Shown here piece after piece: positions 26,619 to 34,380 of a DNA stretch of 52,864 bases; the first letter of the stretch is position 1; each line of letters starts with the position of its first letter. The stretch covers positions 1-52,864 of IMG/VR virus record IMGVR_UViG_3300030419_003351, one strand, 5' to 3'. Position numbers and translations under genes: made by a program. The notes beneath the pieces are model-generated. The model worked only from the letters and a program-made list of their open reading frames with translations, ran no database searches and had not been told where the DNA came from. This stretch comes from a virus.

Positions 26619-28747
26619 TGTCAGATCCTCTATTTCAAACATGGGCAAGTGATGCAGAAAAAAATAAGGTTTATGACCTTAACAATCTAGATGGCTATGA
26701 TGGTGCGGTTTACCGTTCTCAGGCACACTACCCCACAAACTACAGTAGGCAAACATATATAGACATAGAGCCTAATCGTTCTGTAAGGCCTAGTTTTTCT
26801 CGTTCTGACTACGATTCTTTTCGTCCGGGCGAGGCTATCCCAACAAAACAAAAGCGTATCATGGGAATGTGCATGAGTGCTTATGATCGGGTTGGTATCA
26901 TTAGAAACGTGATTGATCTAATGAGTGATTTTGCTAGCCAAGGATTAGTTTTAGTACACCCTAATAAAAATATTGAAAAGTTCTATAGAAAATGGTTTAA
27001 TCAGGTCAGAGGGACTGATCGCTCAGAAAGATTTTTAAATTATTTGTATAGAACAGGTAATGTAGTAGTTAAACGTAGAACAGCTAAACTAAACAAAAAG
27101 AAGGAAGCAGATTTACGTCGTGCTGCTGGGGCTGATGTCGAAATCGAAAGCATGACTACAAAACGTAGAGAGGTTCCTTGGATATATGACTTTTTAAACC
27201 CCTTAGCGGTCGATGTTAAAGATCCGGGGATGTACGCCATTGGAAAGCCTAGTTTTGTACTAAAAATTTCCAAGTATACTTATCAATCATTACTTAAGAG
27301 TTCTCAAAACAATAAAAGTGCTTTTAAAACACTTCCCTCCGACATACAGAGAAGAGTTGAGTCCGGAGATAGAACAATACCCTTAGATCCTGAGTCTACA
27401 TTCTTCTATCATTACAAAAAAGATGATTGGCTATTGTGGGCAAATCCTATGATCTATGCTATTCTAGATGATATCAGTATGCTAGAAAAAATGAAGCTGG
27501 CAGATTTAGCAGCTTTGGATGGAGCTATCTCCAGTGTGAGACTTTGGACTCTTGGTGATTTTGACCAGAAGATTGTTCCCACGAAAGCAGGGCTTAATAA
27601 AGTTAGAGATATTCTTGCTAGTAACGTTGGTGGCGGTACTATGGATTTGGTTTGGGGGCCAGAGTTGAGGTTTACAGAAAGTCAATCTCAAGTTTACAAG
27701 TTCTTAGGATCAGAAAAATACCAACCGGTTCTCACTAGTATATACGCAGGTTTAGGTATACCGCCTACTCTAACCGGTGCGTCTGGTGCTAGCGGAGGAT
27801 ACACAAACAACTATGTCTCTCTAAAAACCCTGATTGAGAGATTGGAATATGGACGCGAAGTTCTAGCTCAGTTCTGGAGACAGGAAATAGAATATGTTCG
27901 ACGTGCTATGGGCTTTAGGTTGCCAGCAGAGATACATTTTGATTCAATCGTTTTATCTGATGAGGCAGCTCAGAAAAACCTACTTATTCAGCTAGCCGAC
28001 AGAGATATTATATCTCAAGAAACCCTACTTGAAAGGTTCAGAGAAATTCCTAATATCGAAAAAGTTCGAGTTCGTAGGGAGGAGAGAACAAGGATGAACG
28101 ATTCTTCCGCACCTAAAAAGGCTGGGCCATATCACAATCCGCAGCATAGGGAAGATGTTGTTAAAATCGGTCTTACCAAAGACAAGATAGACACTGAAGA
28201 GTATTTTGAAAGACTCGATATTCCTCATGTTCCAGAAGAAGAACCCGTAGAGCCGCCAAAAGAAGATCCTAACAACCAAGTTGAGGAGGAGGTAGAAAAA
28301 GAACAGGAAAGAGTTGAAGAACCCGGAAGACCTCCTTTATCAAGAGATGTTGGGCCAAGAAAACAGAAGCGTGTTTTACCAAGAAGCGGCGAGGCTACAA
28401 GTGCTACTTTATGGGCTATCAGTGCTCAGAAGAAGATATCTGACATCATGACACCTATAGCATGTTCTCATTTTAAAAAGAAAGACGCTAGAGCATTAAG
28501 TAAAGCAGAAGTCACCCAGTTGGAATATTTGAAACTATGTATACTAACCGGAATGAAGCCATTCGTAGAAGTTACCCCTGAGCTAGTTAAAGAACTTGTA
28601 GAACAAGGCACAAAACCAAGCAAAACCTTTAATTCTTTAGCAGAAAACAATATAGAAAACTTCTCTACAGTAAACAGCAGGAAACCGAATACCTCAGAAC
28701 TTAGACATATACACGCCTCCGTGTACGCACAGTTGTCCTGTTTTTAA
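26618..28747 (+). CDS. Portal protein
   Basis: 709 residues from the ATG at 26618 (TAATG overlap with the previous stop, CTGGAG upstream). GMCMSAYDRVGIIRNVIDLMSDFA and the following QVRGTDRSERFLNYLYRTGNVVVKRR are the wing and crown pattern of phage portals, and IYAGLGIPPTLTGASGASGGYTNNYVSLKTLIERL matches the stem-clip helix region. Residues 560-610 are a Glu/Pro/Lys-rich linker. Twelve copies form the DNA channel and dock terL. Position right after terL and ahead of protease/scaffold confirms it. It is longer than average, with an extra C-terminal domain. Confidence 0.85.
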   Translation: MSDPLFQTWASDAEKNKVYDLNNLDGYDGAVYRSQAHYPTNYSRQTYIDIEPNRSVRPSFSRSDYDSFRPGEAIPTKQKRIMGMCMSAYDRVGIIRNVIDLMSDFASQGLVLVHPNKNIEKFYRKWFNQVRGTDRSERFLNYLYRTGNVVVKRRTAKLNKKKEADLRRAAGADVEIESMTTKRREVPWIYDFLNPLAVDVKDPGMYAIGKPSFVLKISKYTYQSLLKSSQNNKSAFKTLPSDIQRRVESGDRTIPLDPESTFFYHYKKDDWLLWANPMIYAILDDISMLEKMKLADLAALDGAISSVRLWTLGDFDQKIVPTKAGLNKVRDILASNVGGGTMDLVWGPELRFTESQSQVYKFLGSEKYQPVLTSIYAGLGIPPTLTGASGASGGYTNNYVSLKTLIERLEYGREVLAQFWRQEIEYVRRAMGFRLPAEIHFDSIVLSDEAAQKNLLIQLADRDIISQETLLERFREIPNIEKVRVRREERTRMNDSSAPKKAGPYHNPQHREDVVKIGLTKDKIDTEEYFERLDIPHVPEEEPVEPPKEDPNNQVEEEVEKEQERVEEPGRPPLSRDVGPRKQKRVLPRSGEATSATLWAISAQKKISDIMTPIACSHFKKKDARALSKAEVTQLEYLKLCILTGMKPFVEVTPELVKELVEQGTKPSKTFNSLAENNIENFSTVNSRKPNTSELRHIHASVYAQLSCF

Positions 28748-28774
28748 GTAAGTTTAACCTATAGTTTGCGTTTT

Positions 28775-28783
28775 TTGTGTAAT
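28775..28783 (+). promoter_or_regulatory. Late promoter motif, variant TTGTGTAAT
   Basis: Differs from the consensus after TTGTGTA. It lies 26 bases before the start of the protease/scaffold gene, which has GGAGGAA close to its ATG. Confidence 0.5.
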
Positions 28784-28808
28784 AATTTCTACGGAGGAAT
28801 ATTTACCT

Positions 28809-30308
28809 ATGAGAGTATATGATCAAGAAGTACGAGATGGCATTGGCGATCTTGTAAAAAGTAATAATACCATTGCTTGCTGTGCTGTGGCGGAGACAAA
28901 CGCTACACCATCAGCTGAAGATATAGAAAAACTTCAGAGGATGATAGCATCCGCCAAGGAGGGCGAAGACTTAGCCACCGCTGAAAATAAAAACCAAATA
29001 GACTTATATTACATTAAGTCAATTCTAGTTAGTACCGGTTGGAACAAAAATGATGACGTTTTTGACCCAAAAGAATTGTGGGAAGCTAGAAACACTCCAG
29101 AGGACAAACCTTTCAACTTCATGCATGATGAAAAGGATATCATTGGCCACATAACCGCTAATGAGGTTGTCAATTTTGATGGACAGCCTATCGCAGAAGA
29201 AGATTCTGAGGTACCCAGTCAGTTTAACATATTAACTTCGGCTGTGGTCTACACGGAGTGGTCTGATCCAGAACAAAGAGAACGGATGCACAAGATTGTG
29301 TCCGAAATAGAAGATGGAAAATGGTTCGTTTCGATGGAGTGTCTTTTCCCAGAATTTGACTATGCTTTAGCCAAAGAGAACGGTGAGACCAAAGTAATCA
29401 AGCGTAACCAAGCTTCCGCATTTTTAACAAAACACTTAAGATCCTATGGAGGAGACGGAAAATACGAAGATTACCGGGTAGGCAGGCTGTTAAGAAACTT
29501 ATCGTTCTCTGGTAAAGGCTTAGTTTCAAAACCTGCTAATCCACGAAGTGTAATTTTGGAAGGAAATGATTTTTTTGATGAATCACAGGCACAAGTTTTA
29601 ACAATATCTTCATTAAAGGAGAAAGATATGTCAGATAACTACGAAAAGCAGGTCCATGACTTGCGTGCTGAATTAGCAGAGTCTAAAGCTGCTAACGAAG
29701 CTCTAAAGGAAAAGGTTATTGCTGAACAGCAAGCCGAATTCGAGACTCAGATTGAAGCACTTCAGGCTACGATTGCAGAGCAAGCTGAAAAGATTGCCCA
29801 GCAAGAAGAGGCTGCTAAGTCTTTAGCCGAGACTATTACTGCGAAGGAAGAAGCTTTAGTGGAAGCCGCAGCTGCTACTAAGGAAAAAGAAGAAGAGCTT
29901 GCAGTAATGAAAAAGAAAGAAGCTATGATGAAGCGTAAAGCACAGCTTGAAGAAGCTGGGTTTGATGCTGAAGAAGCTGTCGCTACTGTTGAAGATTTCA
30001 ATCATCTTGATGATGAAACTTTTGACAAAATTGTAGCTGCAATGAAAAAGAAAGCTCAGTTCCCTCCTAAAAAGGATGAGGAAGAAGAGAAAGAGGAAAA
30101 AGAAGAAAAGGCTGTTATGAAAAAGAAGGCTGAACTCGAAGAAGAAGTAGATTCTGCTGAAGCGAGTGAAGAAGTTCTGGACACAGCAGAAGAACCAACT
30201 GAGGTTGCCGTAGCTGAGGCTATGGGGGAAGATGATCCCGCCGAAAGCCTTCGTACAGTCGCTAGTGAGTGGCTAGGTTCTGTTTTACAAACTAACAAAA
30301 AATCTTAA
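28809..30308 (+). CDS. Prohead protease fused to scaffold
   Basis: 499 residues. The first ~250 (IDLYYIKSILVSTGWNKNDDVFDPKELWEAR, NFMHDEKDIIGHI, GKWFVSMECLFPEFDYAL, LVSKPANPRSVILEG) resemble T4 gp21-type prohead core proteases, with a His in the HDEKDIIGHI segment and a Ser in FVSMECL as catalytic candidates. Residues 275-470 are a Glu/Ala/Lys coiled coil with KKKEAMMKRK and EEEKEEKEEK blocks, typical of scaffolds. A good ribosome site and ATG at residue 274 suggest a separate scaffold product. It directly precedes decoration and capsid genes. Protease identity is moderate, scaffold character strong. Confidence 0.7.
   Translation: MRVYDQEVRDGIGDLVKSNNTIACCAVAETNATPSAEDIEKLQRMIASAKEGEDLATAENKNQIDLYYIKSILVSTGWNKNDDVFDPKELWEARNTPEDKPFNFMHDEKDIIGHITANEVVNFDGQPIAEEDSEVPSQFNILTSAVVYTEWSDPEQRERMHKIVSEIEDGKWFVSMECLFPEFDYALAKENGETKVIKRNQASAFLTKHLRSYGGDGKYEDYRVGRLLRNLSFSGKGLVSKPANPRSVILEGNDFFDESQAQVLTISSLKEKDMSDNYEKQVHDLRAELAESKAANEALKEKVIAEQQAEFETQIEALQATIAEQAEKIAQQEEAAKSLAETITAKEEALVEAAAATKEKEEELAVMKKKEAMMKRKAQLEEAGFDAEEAVATVEDFNHLDDETFDKIVAAMKKKAQFPPKKDEEEEKEEKEEKAVMKKKAELEEEVDSAEASEEVLDTAEEPTEVAVAEAMGEDDPAESLRTVASEWLGSVLQTNKKS
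29628..30308 (+). CDS. Nested scaffold protein from internal start
   Basis: An AAAGGAG seven bases before an in-frame ATG at codon 274 of the larger gene begins MSDNYEKQVHDLRAELAES..., exactly where the protease-like part ends and the coiled coil begins. The product would be 226 residues. Lambda makes scaffold Nu3 from inside protease gene C in the same way. Direct evidence of translation is absent, but the ribosome site is as good as those of the neighbours. Confidence 0.6.
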   Translation: MSDNYEKQVHDLRAELAESKAANEALKEKVIAEQQAEFETQIEALQATIAEQAEKIAQQEEAAKSLAETITAKEEALVEAAAATKEKEEELAVMKKKEAMMKRKAQLEEAGFDAEEAVATVEDFNHLDDETFDKIVAAMKKKAQFPPKKDEEEEKEEKEEKAVMKKKAELEEEVDSAEASEEVLDTAEEPTEVAVAEAMGEDDPAESLRTVASEWLGSVLQTNKKS

Positions 30309-30326
30309 GCTAAAGGAGAATTCATA

Positions 30327-30821
30327 ATGGCTCTTAAATCAGATAGAAGTACGCTTCAAACCGACATTTCGTTCTTCATGAACGAAGCTGCTACCAGAGG
30401 TGGCGTGGTTGTGCAAAGCACGGCTGGCTCTGGAGCATCTATGGACAATGGTAATGCTGTTGTTACATACGTGACTGATCCTTCGGGTAAAGTGCCCGTA
30501 GGTCTGTTGTTGAACGATATGGTCAATATTGACTTGACTCGCCAACATCTAAATCAGCACAAAGATGAAGTCCAAAAGGGCGGTAAAGTTACATTGCTCC
30601 AAAAGGGTTATGTTGTAACTAACAGTCTGGAAGGAACAGATCCAAACGGTGGCGACACTGCTTACCTTGGACACAGTGGCAACATTGCTGCTTCGCAGAT
30701 TATCGACGATGATAGCGGTACAAACGGCAATAAAGGTCTTATTGTAGGACGGTTCTTGTCGGATGTAGACCAAAACGGTTACGCTAAAGTTTATATCGAC
30801 CTTCCTAACACCAACGAATAA
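30327..30821 (+). CDS. Head decoration protein-like
   Basis: 164 residues (MALKSDRSTLQTDISFFMNEAATRGGVVV...) rich in Gly, Ser, Asp and Val, predicted beta, with DPSGKVPVGLLLNDMVNIDLTRQHLNQHKDEVQKGGKVTLLQKG in the middle. A small beta-rich protein directly before the major capsid gene is the usual place and pattern for decoration or stabilisation proteins that bind the outer capsid. GGAG lies well placed before the ATG. Alternative: a fibre-type head protein. Confidence 0.6.
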   Translation: MALKSDRSTLQTDISFFMNEAATRGGVVVQSTAGSGASMDNGNAVVTYVTDPSGKVPVGLLLNDMVNIDLTRQHLNQHKDEVQKGGKVTLLQKGYVVTNSLEGTDPNGGDTAYLGHSGNIAASQIIDDDSGTNGNKGLIVGRFLSDVDQNGYAKVYIDLPNTNE

Positions 30822-30844
30822 ACCTTTAAAAGGAGAATAGAATA

Positions 30845-31852
30845 ATGTCAATGAAAGATAGACCCACGCCAGAATTCATCGAATTGCTTAAGCGATCTGG
30901 TGATTCTGATAAAGCAATCGCTATCCAAGCACAGCGAGAAATCGCAAAAGCTCTAGAACTTCCTTTGCGTAAAGGTGTTCTGTTTGGCGATATCGTTACT
31001 AATATCTTTGAGGCAATGCCTCTAGAACCCGGTGCAACCCCTGAGTTCCCATTGGATCTCTTGGCACCCGGCACTGAAACTGATCATGTAGCATTCACCA
31101 ATCCCGGCAATGGACGTATCCCAGAACGTCATGTCGAAGGTGACTACGTCATGATCAATACTTATGGCATCACAAGTTCAATCGACTTCTTGCTTAAGTA
31201 TGCTCGTGAAGCTAACTGGAACATTGTTGCAAGAGCTATGCAGGTTCTTGAATCTTCATTCGTGAAGAAGATCAACGATGACGGTTGGCACACACTTTTG
31301 GCCGCTGCTGTAGACCGAAATATTTTGGTCTTCGATGGCGATGCTGCTGCTGGCCAGTTTACTAAACGACTGGTTAGTCTCATGAAGACCGTTATGCGTC
31401 GAAACGGTGGTGGTAACAGTGTTACTGCTCCGGGCCGATTGACGGATCTTTACTGTTCGCCTGAAGCAGTTGAAGACATCCGCAACTGGGGTGTTGATCA
31501 ACTTGACGAAGTTTCACGTAGAGAAATCTACACGGCTTCTGATGATGGCGGTCCGTTGACCAGAATCTTTGGGGTTAACCTTCACGACCTCTTTGAGTTT
31601 GGTGACAACCAAGAGTATCAAACCTATTTCACTAGCGACCTCGGAGGCTCTTTAGCCAGTGGTGGTGACGTTGAACTCGTTATCGGTCTTGATCAAGGTG
31701 CTAACGATAGCTTCGTTATGCCTGTTAAGAAAGAAGTTGAAATCTTTGAAGACGAAGCTCTTCATCGTCATCAACGACAGGGTTACTACGGCTGGGCTGA
31801 AATCGGCTTTGGTGTTCTTGATAACCGAAGAGTTATTGCTGGTTCTTTCTAA
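30845..31852 (+). CDS. Major capsid protein (HK97 fold, likely)
   Basis: 335 residues with a helical N-terminus (EFIELLKRSGDSDKAIAIQAQREIAKALELPL), then the typical capsid region: EAMPLEPGATPEFPLD, HVEGDYVMINTYGITSSIDFLL, a long helix (FVKKINDDGWHTLLAAAV), and RLTDLYCSPEAVEDIRNW, VSRREIYTASDDGG, with QGYYGWAEIGFGVLDNRRVI at the end, matching the P-domain and A-domain pattern of HK97-like capsids. AGGAG precedes the ATG. It follows scaffold and decoration genes and is closed by a strong terminator, as expected for the most highly expressed late gene. The N-terminal helix may be removed by the protease. Confidence 0.85.
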   Translation: MSMKDRPTPEFIELLKRSGDSDKAIAIQAQREIAKALELPLRKGVLFGDIVTNIFEAMPLEPGATPEFPLDLLAPGTETDHVAFTNPGNGRIPERHVEGDYVMINTYGITSSIDFLLKYAREANWNIVARAMQVLESSFVKKINDDGWHTLLAAAVDRNILVFDGDAAAGQFTKRLVSLMKTVMRRNGGGNSVTAPGRLTDLYCSPEAVEDIRNWGVDQLDEVSRREIYTASDDGGPLTRIFGVNLHDLFEFGDNQEYQTYFTSDLGGSLASGGDVELVIGLDQGANDSFVMPVKKEVEIFEDEALHRHQRQGYYGWAEIGFGVLDNRRVIAGSF

Positions 31853-31874
31853 GAAAGAAAAGCATTATCGCTCG

Positions 31875-31903
31875 AAAGCCGCTCCGAAAGGGGCGGCTTT
31901 TTT
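31875..31903 (+). terminator. Intrinsic terminator of the capsid operon
   Basis: AAAGCCGCTCC-GAAA-GGGGCGGCTTT then TTT: an 11-bp stem with a GAAA tetraloop, 22 bases past the capsid gene stop and 7 before the next late motif. Confidence 0.95.
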
Positions 31904-31909
31904 GCTATA

Positions 31910-31918
31910 TTGTGTATA
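31910..31918 (+). promoter_or_regulatory. Late promoter motif TTGTGTATA, copy 3
   Basis: Lies seven bases past the capsid terminator and 20 before the next ATG, with GAGGAG in between. Its location between a terminator and the next gene is the clearest case for a promoter role. Confidence 0.75.
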
Positions 31919-31938
31919 TATTTTGAGGAGATATAAAT

Positions 31939-32232
31939 ATGACTTTTGGTGCTAGTTCATTCGCAGAAACTTGCTTTGCTGAGGTAGGGGGAGCTGATGT
32001 AACTGTTGTTTCTGGCAGATTTGTCATATTCCCGCTAAATGCGAGTACACTAAAAAAACCCATAAGAATAAATACGCTGTCAGATTTTAGTCTAAATTTT
32101 AGCACAACGCAGGAGTTTTTGTCTCTTCCTTTAAAGATAAATACGTTATCAGATTTTAATTTAACTGTAAATCTAGAGCAAGACCACACGGTTAAGATTA
32201 ACAAAGTTACAGAATATAATTTAAGGAGATAA
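31939..32232 (+). CDS. Small fibre-associated protein (97 aa)
   Basis: GAGGAG nine bases before the ATG. The N-terminus (TFGASSFAETCFAE) is of the FGAxxFAxxxFAE type often found at the start of phage tail proteins. Two internal repeats, INTLSDFSLNF and INTLSDFNLTV, are separated by about 30 residues, giving a beta-repeat structure. First gene of the fibre module after the capsid terminator. Confidence 0.6.
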   Translation: MTFGASSFAETCFAEVGGADVTVVSGRFVIFPLNASTLKKPIRINTLSDFSLNFSTTQEFLSLPLKINTLSDFNLTVNLEQDHTVKINKVTEYNLRR

Positions 32233-32234
32233 AA

Positions 32235-32525
32235 ATGGCTCAGTTTTGTGTTATAATTGCAGATGCTGATGTTGATCGCGTAATTACAGCTATGTGTGCT
32301 AACTACAACTACGAAGCAGAGGTCGCAAATCCTAGTTTTGACCCAAGTCAGCCTTCTGATCCGATTCATAATCCGGCAAAAATTCCCAACCCAGAAACAA
32401 GAAATCAGTTTGCAAACAGGATGACTCGTGACTTCTTGATCAATAACACAACCGCTTATGAATTGAAAAAGGAGAAAGAGGCCGTGCCTACACCGACTCC
32501 GCCGGTAATTAATGACGATAACTAA
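32235..32525 (+). CDS. Hypothetical protein in fibre module (96 aa)
   Basis: Starts one codon after the previous stop, with GGAG six bases upstream. The first 30 residues (AQFCVIIADADVDRVITAMCANYNYEAEV) look like a folded helix-strand unit; the remainder is a Pro/Asn-rich linker and a charged helix. No recognised family. The position between short fibre proteins suggests a virion or assembly part. Confidence 0.55.
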   Translation: MAQFCVIIADADVDRVITAMCANYNYEAEVANPSFDPSQPSDPIHNPAKIPNPETRNQFANRMTRDFLINNTTAYELKKEKEAVPTPTPPVINDDN

Positions 32526-32538
32526 CAGGGGTCTTTAG

Positions 32539-33387
32539 ATGGCTTTTAAATTAGCAGATAGAGTTAAACAAACAACCTCAACTACAGGCACCTCCGGTGT
32601 TAGCCTGAATTCTACCGTTAATGGTTTTCGGAGTTTTTCTTCTGTGTTGGCTAGTGGTGATACCACTTTTTATGTCATAGAAGAAAATGACAAGTTTGAA
32701 GTAGGGTTGGGTACCTATGGTTCTGATAATCTTGAGAGAACTTCCATATTCAGCAGTACCAATAGTGGTGCTAAGATAACTCTTGGTGGTAGTGGAATAG
32801 TTTCAATAACACAACCTGCTAATAACGCTGTTTATCTTAATACGGAATTTAACACGGTTGCTACGTCTGGTATTGCTTTCGATGGCACTACCGATCTCTT
32901 GAAACCGGTTAGCGGATCTTTATATTGGGGCGACACCAAGATAGGACAGGCCTATACTGCTGGAAGTGGTCTTACTCTTGTTGACCGCCAATTCAATGTT
33001 CATGGTGGTAGTGGTCATTTTATAAATCTAGAGGTCAATGGTGCTTTCACAGCAACGACCAAGTCTTTTCTCATTGACCATCCTAGTCACCCCGGAATGA
33101 AGCTACAATACGGATCTTTAGAGGGTCCGGAAAACGGAGTATATGTACGAGGAATAACAAGCGGAAACATTATTGAACTTCCTGACTATTGGCCCGATTT
33201 AGTAGACAGACAAAGTATAACCGTAAATCTAACTCCTCAAAGTCACCCGCAACCCAATCTTTATGTGGAATCTCATGATGATAATCGCGTACTAATTAAG
33301 AGCGATAGGGAAATAATGGCTCACTACACTATCTTTGCAGAAAGAAAGGACGTAGAAAAATTGGAGGTCGAACACGATGAGTCATAA
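32539..33387 (+). CDS. Tail fibre-like protein (282 aa)
   Basis: Residues 1-100 are beta-rich and Ser/Thr/Gly-rich (fibre shaft type). The C-terminal 100 residues contain FLIDHPSHPGMKLQYGSLEGPENGVYVRG, a block found near the tips of T4-like and cyanophage tail fibres (INHPTxPGxKLxYGSLEGPEHGVYxRG, from memory), then NLTPQSHPQPNLYVESHDDNRVLI. This predicts a receptor-binding or fibre tip domain. GGTCTTTAG precedes the ATG. Confidence 0.7.
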   Translation: MAFKLADRVKQTTSTTGTSGVSLNSTVNGFRSFSSVLASGDTTFYVIEENDKFEVGLGTYGSDNLERTSIFSSTNSGAKITLGGSGIVSITQPANNAVYLNTEFNTVATSGIAFDGTTDLLKPVSGSLYWGDTKIGQAYTAGSGLTLVDRQFNVHGGSGHFINLEVNGAFTATTKSFLIDHPSHPGMKLQYGSLEGPENGVYVRGITSGNIIELPDYWPDLVDRQSITVNLTPQSHPQPNLYVESHDDNRVLIKSDREIMAHYTIFAERKDVEKLEVEHDES

Positions 33388-33649
33388 TGATTTTGACCAT
33401 AGACATTACGTGATAATATCTTCTTTAGAGATAGATGAAATTGTGTTTGATCAGGTTCTTGAAAACTCTGTGGAAACTTTAAGAACAAGCGTAGACGGAA
33501 CTCAGACGTTTATAAAATATAGCGGAGATGAACCTAGCTTTTTGTCTAACTGCACCACTAAAAGCGAAGCTTACTCCCATGATGATTTCTTAGAGATCGT
33601 TTCAACTGCTACTTGGTCGAAGGGGTTACATGATGTCGATACACTATAA
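33377..33649 (+). CDS. Hypothetical protein (90 aa)
   Basis: The start overlaps the fibre gene by 11 bases. The protein (MSHNDFDHRHYVIISSLEIDEIVFDQVLENSVETLR...) is acidic, with YVIISSLEIDEIVFDQVLE early and TFIKYSGDEPSFLSNC later. It resembles neither neighbour. Small proteins at this position often serve fibre assembly; that is inference. Confidence 0.5.
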   Translation: MSHNDFDHRHYVIISSLEIDEIVFDQVLENSVETLRTSVDGTQTFIKYSGDEPSFLSNCTTKSEAYSHDDFLEIVSTATWSKGLHDVDTL

Positions 33650-34367
33650 TCCTACAATAAGCAACGTTGGTCTTGTTTTTGCTCAGGATGCAGCGTCCAA
33701 GTTTAGTTATCCGGGAACTGGATCTAACATATCCGGCCTTGCTTTAGGTACTGACGCTTCACTTGTCAACAATGTCTCCTTCTCCTCTAATAATTATGGG
33801 TATTTTTCATTAGATGGTGCTGATGATTATATAGGGACCAATAAAGTAGATCTCTCCGGCACTAAGCAGTTTACCGCCTGTATGATGCTAAAAGCAGGCT
33901 CTGTTACTTCTGCACAGGTTTTAATGGAGTTTTCTACAAATTACAATTTGGTTACTGATGGTTTTTTTGCTACTTATTACGATAATCTTTTTGGGTATTC
34001 TTCAGCGATCTTGATTGGCAGAAAGGGTGATGTAGGTAGAAACATTAGGGCATTTAACAATAACATACTTAGCGGTCAGGCTTGGAAATATCTATCAATC
34101 ATATATGATGGCAATGAACAAATAGCGGATAGATGTCAATTACATGTGAATGGTATAAAGCAGGTACCAAGTCAATCCCATAGCGGAAACTGGGACGATG
34201 ATAATACAAACAACTTAGGAAATCACAGTTTTTATTTTGGTGCCCGATCTGGTGCGGTGGCTCCTTTTTCTGGTAATATAGCGTGTTGTCATGTGTATAA
34301 CAGAGTATTGTCGGAAAGAGAGATGCAATCAAATTTTTTAGCAATCAAAACAAGGTTTGGACTGTAA
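33630..34367 (+). CDS. LamG/concanavalin-like lectin-fold protein
   Basis: 245 residues with the LamG-3 pattern: YFSLDGADDYIGTNKVDLSGTKQFTACMMLKAG, a central AWKYLSIIYDGNEQIADRCQLHVNGIKQ (the typical W...VYD...LYVNG stretch), and SFYFGARSGAVAPFSGNIACCHVYNRVLSEREM (the FxGxIAxVxxYNRxLSxxEI end). The jelly-roll domain binds glycans or other surface ligands. In phages it occurs on fibres and baseplates. Overlap of 20 bases with the previous gene. Two start codons in tandem; either is possible. Confidence 0.8.
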   Translation: MMSIHYNPTISNVGLVFAQDAASKFSYPGTGSNISGLALGTDASLVNNVSFSSNNYGYFSLDGADDYIGTNKVDLSGTKQFTACMMLKAGSVTSAQVLMEFSTNYNLVTDGFFATYYDNLFGYSSAILIGRKGDVGRNIRAFNNNILSGQAWKYLSIIYDGNEQIADRCQLHVNGIKQVPSQSHSGNWDDDNTNNLGNHSFYFGARSGAVAPFSGNIACCHVYNRVLSEREMQSNFLAIKTRFGL

Positions 34368-34380
34368 ACTGGAGAAATAA

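Noticed and set aside
29762-30298. Serine-rich minus-strand frames opposite the scaffold
   Set aside because: They are shadows of the Glu/Lys-rich scaffold coding strand.
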